From the IMG/VR virus record IMGVR_UViG_3300020172_000002, positions 1 through 25,463 of that record: a stretch of 25,463 nt of DNA, one strand, 5' to 3'. The notes beneath the pieces are model-generated. The model was not told the DNA's origin. It made no database searches and saw only the letters and a program-made list of their open reading frames with translations. Shown here piece after piece: positions 1 to 6,922 of the stretch (within the stretch, counting starts at the first letter, position 1; every line of letters begins with the position of its first letter). The position numbers were made by a program, and so were the translations under genes. The stretch comes from a virus.

Positions 1-171
1 CTCCGACGGCAGATAAAGCGAGTTCTGTCCCTATGACGGTAAGGGCTTGCTTTGCTCAGAATTCACCAACGGCAGTGTGAAATAGGGTAAAATACAGATA
101 CCAACTGGCGTCCCAAAAGCGAATCGATTACACTTCGAATCATTCGTTCACACACACGGGGATTACGGGTT
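1..171. other. Left-edge region without a supported gene
   Basis: I see no convincing gene before the terminase small subunit. One + frame is open from the left edge to a TGA at 78-80 (25 codons) and could be the tail of an upstream gene, but it has no recognisable motif. A TAAAAT at 88-93 resembles a -10 box, but no good -35 lies 16-18 bases upstream. A packaging (cos or pac) site is often near the small terminase gene, but no palindrome or repeat here identifies one. Confidence 0.4.
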
Positions 172-759
172 ATGCCAGAAACCACCAGCAAGAGGGCTAG
201 AACGCCCGCCAAGACGCCGAAGGCTACTAAGCAAGCCCAAGGTAGCATCGCGCCCTCCGAGACGCCTGTAGCCCCCAAAATACCAAAGGTTCATCATCGC
301 CCTGTAGAGTTCACAGAAGAGATAGCAGAAGAGGTATGCTGGAGACTCGCTCATGGAGAGTCACTCGTATCAATCTGTAGCAGTGAACACCTCCCGCATT
401 GCGCGACTATTTATCGTTGGTTGATTCGCTTCCCAACCTTCTGCGAGATGTACGCACGCGCCCGTGAAGACCAAGCCGACACCAACGCTGATGAAATCCT
501 CGCCATCGCTGACGAGATGCCTCCTGAGTACACCGACGAGAAGGGCCGCACCTCTCTCGACCAGACGTACCTCGCGTGGCAGAAGCAACGTATCGAGGCC
601 CGTAAGTGGACATCAGCCAAACTCAAGCCCCGCAAGTACGGTGACCGCGTGGCTGTCGAGGGCGTGGAGGACGGAGCCGCTATCAAGACTGAGGATGCCA
701 GCGCCAGCAAGTTCCTTGACATCATCAAGAACATGGAGATGACCAAACGTGCTGGCTAG
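172..759 (+). CDS. terS: Terminase small subunit, Sf6-type
   Basis: DNA-recognition subunit of the packaging motor, expected to bind the packaging site and load the large subunit. After a basic, low-complexity N-terminus (about residues 1-40) comes a helix-turn-helix region at about residues 47-87 (EEVCWRLAHGESLVSIC, then CATIYRWLIRFPTF). It is followed by the ARAREDQADTNADEILAIAD helix at about 95-114. This arrangement, a helix-turn-helix leading into an ARAREEQAD-like helix, is characteristic of Sf6 gp1-like small terminases. The length of 195 aa is somewhat above the usual 140-180 because of the N-terminal extension. The ribosome binding site is weak, and the ATG at 172 is the first that keeps the extension. 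The large subunit follows after 83 bases, the canonical order. Confidence 0.87.
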   Translation: MPETTSKRARTPAKTPKATKQAQGSIAPSETPVAPKIPKVHHRPVEFTEEIAEEVCWRLAHGESLVSICSSEHLPHCATIYRWLIRFPTFCEMYARAREDQADTNADEILAIADEMPPEYTDEKGRTSLDQTYLAWQKQRIEARKWTSAKLKPRKYGDRVAVEGVEDGAAIKTEDASASKFLDIIKNMEMTKRAG

Positions 760-793
760 TATTACATTCAGGCGCCAGCAGGTGTCCAGAAAC

Positions 794-815
794 ACGGGGT
801 TTTATCCCCTGTTTT
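794..815 (+). terminator. Weak terminator-like hairpin between terS and terL
   Basis: A four-pair GGGG/CCCC stem (796-799 with 806-809) has a six-base AT loop. It is extended by two pairs across a bulged T and followed by a short T run. The stem is short, so it may only attenuate transcription or do nothing. Confidence 0.22.
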
Positions 816-842
816 GGCTGATTTGAGCGCAAAGTAATACTT

Positions 843-2255
843 ATGCTTACAGAGTTATTCGATTCTGAAACCATTGCGGAGTTTAACGCCAAGTCAGAGC
901 ATGACCGCATCGCATACATCGCCCACGCCAAGTGGGTAGCAAGCGCCCACCGATACCAGATACCGCCGCCCCTTGAGGTGGACTACACCGTGTGGATGAT
1001 GCTGGCTGGTCGTGGTGCGGGCAAGACCCGCAGTGCCGCCGAAGCCCTGTGGTGGTGGGCATGGATAAACCCCGGCAGTCGATGCCTTGTGCTGGCGCCT
1101 ACATCTAACGACATCAAGTTCACCTGCTTCGAGGGCCAGTCAGGGCTTCTCGCGTGTATCCCTACCGAACTCGTGGTGGACTACAACAAGCAAGACCACC
1201 AGATTAAGCTGTCCAATGGCTCTATCATCCGCGGCATCTCTGGCGACTCCTACGAGCGTCTGCGTGGCCCTCAGTTCCACTACGCATGGTGTGACGAGTT
1301 AGCCGCCTTCCAGTACCTTGGCAGTGGTGAGGCTTGGGACATGATGATGATGGGACTTCGCTTAGGTGATAAGCCCCGCGTCATCGTGACAACAACACCG
1401 CGCCCCAAAGACCTCATCATTGACCTTGTGGGACGTGAGGGTGACGACGTAGTGATTGACCGCGCCAGCACCTACGAGAACGAAGCTAACCTTGCATCGA
1501 CCTTCCGCAACCAGCTTGAGCAGTACAAGGGCAGTAAGCTGTACGAGCAGGAGGTCATGGGTATGCTCGTTGACCTTGAAGACGGCAAGGTGGTCGGGCG
1601 CGATATGTTCAAGCTGTACCCAGCGAACAAGCCCTTCCCTAAGTTCGAGTTCATTGTCCAGTCCTATGACTGCGCCTTCAGTGACAAGGAATACAACGAC
1701 CCGACGGCGTCCACGACGTGGGGCGTGTTCAAGCCCCTTGATGGGCCTATGTCCGTCCTGCTGATTGACTGCTGGGCTGAACACCTAACCTTCCCTCTGC
1801 TCAAGCCCAAGGTGATTGAAGAGTGGCGTGTGTCCTATGGTGAAGGCAAGGATGCCAAGCGCCCTGACCTGATACTTGTGGAAGACAAGGCCGCAGGCAT
1901 CTCCCTCATCCAAGAACTGCGTGCGGCCCACCTGCCTGTGCGTGGATATAACCCCGGCAAGGCGGACAAGATGCAGAGGCTCCAGATTACCGCGTCCATC
2001 TTTGCGACTGGGCGTGTGTGGCTTCCTGAGAGCAGTGTCCGCAAGGGCTACGTCAAGGATTGGTGCGAGGGCTTCCTGTCTCAGATATGCTCCTTCCCTG
2101 ACTCGACGCATGACGACTATGTAGACTCAGCCACACAGGCTATTCGTTTAATGAAGGACATGGGTTTCCTCGACATAAACCCTGAGCCTCGGTATGATGA
2201 CGACGATGACTACGAATACACCCGCCCCAAGCGGGTCAACCCTTATACGGCGTAA
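843..2255 (+). CDS. terL: Terminase large subunit (ATPase and nuclease)
   Basis: Motor ATPase and endonuclease that translocates and cuts concatemeric DNA at the portal. The ATPase half has Walker A GRGAGKT at residues 56-62, Walker B YAWCDE at 147-152 with the catalytic Glu at 152, and the coupling motif TTTPRP at 183-188. The nuclease half is RNase H-like, with the expected acidic residues in SYDCAFSD (Asp276), LVEDKAAG (Glu347, Asp348) and HDDYVDSA (Asp424, Asp425). All catalytic motifs are present, so the 470-aa protein looks complete and active. Its C-terminus has a run of five Asp (452-456) before a short basic end. The start lacks a strong ribosome binding site, and ATG 843 is the first in-frame ATG that gives a normal N-terminus. 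The next gene begins four bases after the stop. Confidence 0.97.
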   Translation: MLTELFDSETIAEFNAKSEHDRIAYIAHAKWVASAHRYQIPPPLEVDYTVWMMLAGRGAGKTRSAAEALWWWAWINPGSRCLVLAPTSNDIKFTCFEGQSGLLACIPTELVVDYNKQDHQIKLSNGSIIRGISGDSYERLRGPQFHYAWCDELAAFQYLGSGEAWDMMMMGLRLGDKPRVIVTTTPRPKDLIIDLVGREGDDVVIDRASTYENEANLASTFRNQLEQYKGSKLYEQEVMGMLVDLEDGKVVGRDMFKLYPANKPFPKFEFIVQSYDCAFSDKEYNDPTASTTWGVFKPLDGPMSVLLIDCWAEHLTFPLLKPKVIEEWRVSYGEGKDAKRPDLILVEDKAAGISLIQELRAAHLPVRGYNPGKADKMQRLQITASIFATGRVWLPESSVRKGYVKDWCEGFLSQICSFPDSTHDDYVDSATQAIRLMKDMGFLDINPEPRYDDDDDYEYTRPKRVNPYTA

Positions 2256-2258
2256 CAC

Positions 2259-5200
2259 ATGGGCAAACTCAAATTACTCGGCGATGTAGTTGAAGGCGGC
2301 TTGAACGCAATCAAGACGGCAAAGCGCACAACCAATGAGCAGAAGGCGGCTGAGAAGTATGCGGCTGGCGCCCAATACGCTGACCCTCTTGAACCCGCAA
2401 CCATGCGTATGTCTGAGGCGCTGGGCAACGCAGGTGCTGAGGGTAAGACCCTGAACTTTACTGAGGCTGACCGCTCAAGGGTGTTTGGCTCTAACCGCGG
2501 TGGCGTGGGCTTCTCTGGCCTCCAGCACTACTCACTGCCCCACAAGGAAGCTAACACTGTCTGGGGCTTTGGCAAAAAGTCGGTGGCAGAAAAGAAGGTC
2601 AAGCAGAACGACCCAGAGAAAAGCCTGATAACAACCTTCGTGGGTTCGCCTACCCAGCACAAGAGCAACTCTGTCGTCATTGGTGACGCCATCAAAGAAT
2701 TTCAGAAGTCCGTAAAACAGGGCGATGTGCCTCGTGAGCAAATCATGCTTATGAACAAGCGCCTGAATGAAATAACCGATGCCAAGACTGGCGCAAAGGT
2801 TTTTGAGGACGGGTTTGACCTGACTGACCCTAGCGCCTTGAGCGTAGCCAACACTTTCTCTCGACGTGCCGCGGTAGGTGATGTCATGCTTGGGTTGGGC
2901 GTCAAAGGCCCAATGTCTCGTCTGGATTTCAAGAAAAAATTTCCCAACACTAAGTTTGTTGATGGGAGCAACATCGAGAACATCCTAAAGCGAGAGACTG
3001 ACCCTGACCTAGTTAACGCTGGCACATACGACGTAGGCAACCGTCTGTTCGTGATGGACGGCAAAATCATTGAACGCCCAGACCTGAACGAGGCGTTCCC
3101 TTCTCAAGTGACGGGATATGACCTTGGCATGAAGTATCAACTTGTCCCGCCCAACAAGGCCATGCGCGATTTCTACAAGGCGCGTGAGAACAGGTTAGAT
3201 AAAAACCAAAAGCCATCTCCTGTCTCATATTATGACCTTGCAAGAGCGGAGCCATCGCAATTTGTAGACGAGGACTACCTGACGTTTCTCCAAAAAGAGG
3301 GCTACAAAAAGGGCGGAGCCGTCGAGGACTTCGACGCCAAGGTAGACAAGCTGATTCAGAACCACCACTTCGACAACCACGTTGACAAGCGGATTAAGGA
3401 ACACTTCGCTAAGGGTGGAGACGTAAAACTTGCCCGCACTTCTTTGCGCATGGCTGGTGGCGGTATGCTTGGTAAGGGTATGGCTAAGTTAGGCAAGCGC
3501 CTGATGGCTGACCCAGCAGAGGCGACTGCCTCTATTAAGGGCGGCACACGCAAGTTCGGTGACGAGGCTGGTGGCAACACCGTCGTCAAGGATGTTGGCG
3601 GTAACTGGCTGAGAGACAGCACAGGCTCATCATTGAAGACGTTGAAGCGTAAGACGCAAGGCGGAATGAAGCCAGAAGATGCTTTGGTGCAGATGCGTGA
3701 ACGGTTCTCGGATGTGCCAGAACAACAGCAGAACATTCGCAGTCTTGAGGCTGATGTTGCGCTGAACAAGTGGGTTGACAGCAACTTGAACAACTACGTC
3801 AAGAAGCAGATGGGTACGCCTGAAGACCCAGTGCGCAAGCTGGCTGAAGAGGACATCACACACTTCCCTATTGCTGAAGACCCAGCGTTCTGGGAGCGCA
3901 GGGGTGAGTCAAGTCGAAAGAAGCTAGGCGGAAGCAAGATGGCTCAGTCTGACCTTGCCCAGCAGTGGGAGAACCGCACTGACGCAATTATTAAGCGTGA
4001 CACTGCGCAAGAGCATCAGTCGATGATGAGGCAGGCGCCGGGGATGTACGAGAAGGGCGACGAGTGGATAAACAAACTTGCGCCAGAGACTCCGCTCTAC
4101 ACCAGCATCATGAACCCAAGAGACCTTGGCTTTGACCACATCATGGACGTCTTGCGTGCAGACTTGCAGGCTGGTCGTATCCGTCCTGAGCAACTGAACA
4201 AGGTCAGCATGGAGCAGGCAGTACGCCGCACCTACGAGTACGACCAAGAGATGGCCCGCAAGATGGCGCAGTCTCAGTTCGAGGTTACCAAGGATATGCC
4301 TATCCACAAGGACTACGCAGACAAAGGTTACAAGTGGGTTGAGTTGGCCCCGAAAAAAGACAGAAAACCATACACCGAAGAGAATCTTCCGCAGGGTTAC
4401 ACGCTTGAGCAAGACAGAGACGGCTTCTATCAGGTAAGAAACAAAAACGTAGGTGAAGTTCCGACCACCGACAGCTTTTCAAAGACCCCTGAAGAGTCAA
4501 TTGCAAAGTTCAACAAGTGGGCCAAAGACAAAGACTTTGAACTTCAGAGTGCGCTCAAGTACGAAGGCGACACAATGGGTCACTGCGTTGGTTCCTACTG
4601 TGATGACGTTGCTGGTGGCAAAACCCGCATCTACAGCTTGCGTGATGCCAAAGGTGAGCCTCATGTGACGGTTGAGGTTGAACCCAATCCGTCTTGGTTT
4701 ACTAAGGCTGACAAAACCCCAGACCCGTCAGGAAACTATAAAAGTTTTCATTACCTTATTGACAATGAAAGAGCGGAACTTGCAAAGCGAAGTGGCGGGT
4801 TTGGTTCTGTAGGCGAGTCCTACGAGGAGACTGCAAATAGGCTGGCTCAACAATACAATCTAGAAAACTCGCCAAGCATTGTCCAAATCAAAGGCAAAGG
4901 CAACGCCAAGCCTAAAGAAGAGTATCTGCCATTCGTGCAGGACTTTGTCCGCGGCGGCAACTGGTCTGATGTTGGCGACTTCAGGAACACTGGGTTGCTT
5001 CAGCCATACGAAGTTATTGGAGAGGAAAGTTTAAAGGCGTTAAAAGCCAAAGGCATTCCAATTCCCAAGTACCTGACCAAGGAAGAGGCAGACGAACTTG
5101 GTAAGCAAGCCATTCGAGCCTCAGACATTCCAACAATTGATGAGGCGGCAAAGCTGTTGCCACCAGCAGAAGGCATGGCTAATGGCGGAGGCATCCTAAA

Positions 5201-6920
5201 GTACACCACGTTGCGCATGGGCAAGGGCGGACTGCTGGGCAAGGGAGCCAAGGCTCTGGCTGGCGCGATGAAAGGTGAGCAACTGACATCGCAAGCTATT
5301 GGCAAGGCCGCTGAGTCTGCTGGTATGACTGCGCCAGTGACGGCAAACAAGTCGTTGACCAATGTGCAGGACTATCACACCTCCCTGATGGACGAGGTGC
5401 GACGCCGCTCTGTCGAGGCGAGAAAAGAGATGGACGCCTTCAACTATAAGTACGACAAGGGCCAGCGTGTGTTCACTGAGCATGGCGCCAAGAACAACCT
5501 GCCGCCACTTACCGTCCTAGAGCGCAGTCGCCACGGCAATGAAATCATATGGGAAGGTGAGCCTTGGAGAAGCCCGAAGGTCATTGACCCAGAGACAGGC
5601 AAGGCCAAGCGCACGCCGTATGGCCCCGGCTACAAACTGCGGCGCGAAGGCCCAGAAGAGGGTATGTGGCAAGAGTTCACTTTGCCTGAGTCAGCTATCA
5701 AGGGCGATGTGGAGATGGCCCGTGGTGGGGGTGTACTAAAGTACAGTACGCTTCGTAACCGAAACACAACCCAATCACAACCGAATCGGTTTGCTGATGG
5801 TGGTAAGAGCGAGATGAAAGCCACGCCCCGTAAAAAGGGCTACGGTGTAGCATCCGACGTACTCAAAGGGGTGCATGAGTTTGCGTCTAAGCCCTTTGGT
5901 TACGAGAACCCGCCTGTTGAGTTCATCTCCGAACTGCTTGGCATCCCAGCCGCGTCCCGCGTTCTGGACAAGTTAAGTTACGGTGAGCCAATCACCAACG
6001 CAGGCAAGGCCAACGTCCCGCTTATTCCTGACGACACCTTTGACGCGGCAACCGCTGGTCTGGGTGGATTAGGTGCGGCAAGCAAGCTGGCAAAGCCCCT
6101 TGCCAAGGCGGCAAAGAAGTTGCCCAAGGACTTGCCTGTTGGCCTGAGCATCAAGTCGGTGGGTGACAGTCCTTTTGGTGAAAAGATGATGCCTACTGCC
6201 CGCATTGGGTTAGAGGCCCCCGGCATCCTCATCCCCAGCAAGATGAACAACGTCAGAGAGGCTGTCCGCAACACGAAGGGCAACTACGGCGCAAGGCGTG
6301 TTGAGCGTGCGGCTGACGAGATACCAAACCTTGAGAGGATGTACCAAGAAGATGCGCTCAAAGAAGCATTCACTGGTGACAATGCCAGCGCAATGATGTC
6401 TATAAACCCCTCAGATTTTGAAAAGTTTGCCCGCGAACTTGAAAGAAAAACAAGCGTTGGCCCAAAGGCGGCTGAGTTGGCAAAGCAGGGTGACATTGAC
6501 AAGATGACGGTCACAACCGATGAGTACATCAAACACCTGCAAAGATTGAAGGACGGATTCTCTGATGTGCCATACCTAAACTTGAACAAAGATGAGGTAG
6601 GCTTGCCAACTATGCCCAAAGTGATTGGGCATGAAGGTCGCCATAGAAACCGCGCATTGGCTGATGCGGGTGAAAAATCAAGTCTTGTAAAAATTAACCC
6701 TCGTGGCGACTTGCGTGAGGGTATGCCGCGCAGGACTCAAGAGGATTATATTGAGGCACTCAGGGAAGAACTTGAAAGGTCAAACCGTTTGGTTTTGCCA
6801 GAAACAGACCCGTGGTTTCGCAGGCCAGAAATTCAACTTCCAGACATTTATGCCAGAGGCGGCGCTATCCTAAAACACACCACCTTGCGTAACCGCAGGG
6901 CTAACCAACGAGTGAGATAA
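2259..6920 (+). CDS. Giant modular (polyvalent-like) phage protein with PcfJ-like domain and repeated GG tags
   Basis: A 1553-aa protein lodged between terminase and portal. Function is not established, but the position suggests a virion, ejected or assembly-linked product. Four degenerate copies of a tag (consensus [FMY]A[KRN]GG..LK.[TS]TLR) end at residues 397, 986, 1166 and 1544. They divide the protein into modules of about 397, 589, 180 and 387 residues. Module 1 (1-397) has no domain I can name. Module 2 contains a PcfJ-like segment: MGHCVGSYCDDVAGGK (773-788), IYSLRD, then HVTVEVEPN, with IVQIKGKGN (874-882) and RNTGL (909-913) downstream. Module 3 is short. Module 4 has an Ala/Gly/Lys-rich amphipathic stretch (about 1260-1287) and GHEGRHRNRAL (1457-1467). 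PcfJ-like and similar domains occur in the polyvalent proteins of phages and conjugative elements. No frameshift is visible, and the portal gene follows at two bases. Confidence 0.8.
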   Translation: MGKLKLLGDVVEGGLNAIKTAKRTTNEQKAAEKYAAGAQYADPLEPATMRMSEALGNAGAEGKTLNFTEADRSRVFGSNRGGVGFSGLQHYSLPHKEANTVWGFGKKSVAEKKVKQNDPEKSLITTFVGSPTQHKSNSVVIGDAIKEFQKSVKQGDVPREQIMLMNKRLNEITDAKTGAKVFEDGFDLTDPSALSVANTFSRRAAVGDVMLGLGVKGPMSRLDFKKKFPNTKFVDGSNIENILKRETDPDLVNAGTYDVGNRLFVMDGKIIERPDLNEAFPSQVTGYDLGMKYQLVPPNKAMRDFYKARENRLDKNQKPSPVSYYDLARAEPSQFVDEDYLTFLQKEGYKKGGAVEDFDAKVDKLIQNHHFDNHVDKRIKEHFAKGGDVKLARTSLRMAGGGMLGKGMAKLGKRLMADPAEATASIKGGTRKFGDEAGGNTVVKDVGGNWLRDSTGSSLKTLKRKTQGGMKPEDALVQMRERFSDVPEQQQNIRSLEADVALNKWVDSNLNNYVKKQMGTPEDPVRKLAEEDITHFPIAEDPAFWERRGESSRKKLGGSKMAQSDLAQQWENRTDAIIKRDTAQEHQSMMRQAPGMYEKGDEWINKLAPETPLYTSIMNPRDLGFDHIMDVLRADLQAGRIRPEQLNKVSMEQAVRRTYEYDQEMARKMAQSQFEVTKDMPIHKDYADKGYKWVELAPKKDRKPYTEENLPQGYTLEQDRDGFYQVRNKNVGEVPTTDSFSKTPEESIAKFNKWAKDKDFELQSALKYEGDTMGHCVGSYCDDVAGGKTRIYSLRDAKGEPHVTVEVEPNPSWFTKADKTPDPSGNYKSFHYLIDNERAELAKRSGGFGSVGESYEETANRLAQQYNLENSPSIVQIKGKGNAKPKEEYLPFVQDFVRGGNWSDVGDFRNTGLLQPYEVIGEESLKALKAKGIPIPKYLTKEEADELGKQAIRASDIPTIDEAAKLLPPAEGMANGGGILKYTTLRMGKGGLLGKGAKALAGAMKGEQLTSQAIGKAAESAGMTAPVTANKSLTNVQDYHTSLMDEVRRRSVEARKEMDAFNYKYDKGQRVFTEHGAKNNLPPLTVLERSRHGNEIIWEGEPWRSPKVIDPETGKAKRTPYGPGYKLRREGPEEGMWQEFTLPESAIKGDVEMARGGGVLKYSTLRNRNTTQSQPNRFADGGKSEMKATPRKKGYGVASDVLKGVHEFASKPFGYENPPVEFISELLGIPAASRVLDKLSYGEPITNAGKANVPLIPDDTFDAATAGLGGLGAASKLAKPLAKAAKKLPKDLPVGLSIKSVGDSPFGEKMMPTARIGLEAPGILIPSKMNNVREAVRNTKGNYGARRVERAADEIPNLERMYQEDALKEAFTGDNASAMMSINPSDFEKFARELERKTSVGPKAAELAKQGDIDKMTVTTDEYIKHLQRLKDGFSDVPYLNLNKDEVGLPTMPKVIGHEGRHRNRALADAGEKSSLVKINPRGDLREGMPRRTQEDYIEALREELERSNRLVLPETDPWFRRPEIQLPDIYARGGAILKHTTLRNRRANQRVR
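3405..3449 (+). repeat. GG tag copy 1 in the giant protein (degenerate)
   Basis: Encodes FAKGGDVKLARTSLR, residues 383-397, followed at once by MAGGGMLGKG. It has one more residue than the other copies and is the most diverged. A related YKKGGAV lies about 30 residues upstream (349-355). Confidence 0.6.
5175..5216 (+). repeat. GG tag copy 2 in the giant protein
   Basis: Encodes MANGGGILKYTTLR, residues 973-986, followed by MGKGGLLGKG. Both the tag and the sequence after it match copy 1, so tag plus a glycine-rich restart forms a joint between modules. Confidence 0.75.
5715..5756 (+). repeat. GG tag copy 3 in the giant protein
   Basis: Encodes MARGGGVLKYSTLR, residues 1153-1166, followed by NRN. 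A second Gly-Gly element, NRFADGGKSEM, lies 10 residues downstream (1176-1186). Confidence 0.75.
6849..6890 (+). repeat. GG tag copy 4 at the C-terminus of the giant protein
   Basis: Encodes YARGGAILKHTTLR, residues 1531-1544, then NRRANQRVR to the stop. That this copy forms the C-terminus suggests the internal copies were once C-termini too. Confidence 0.75.
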
Positions 6921-6922
6921 AC

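Noticed and set aside
62-93. Possible promoter with -10 TAAAAT at 88-93
   Set aside because: No -35 hexamer at normal spacing. Listed only as a remark.
411-746. Antisense open frame of 111 codons opposite the small terminase gene
   Set aside because: It is a shadow of the coding frame with no ribosome site or recognisable product, and all supported genes run on the + strand.
3924-4412. Antisense open frame of 162 codons opposite the giant gene
   Set aside because: It lies entirely within a strong + gene and its Leu/Val/His-rich translation looks like reverse-frame composition, not a protein.
3450-5219. Internal starts at the Met residues after tag copies 1 and 2 (3450 and 5217)
   Set aside because: Neither ATG has a ribosome site at a useful distance, so separate translation of the modules is not supported.
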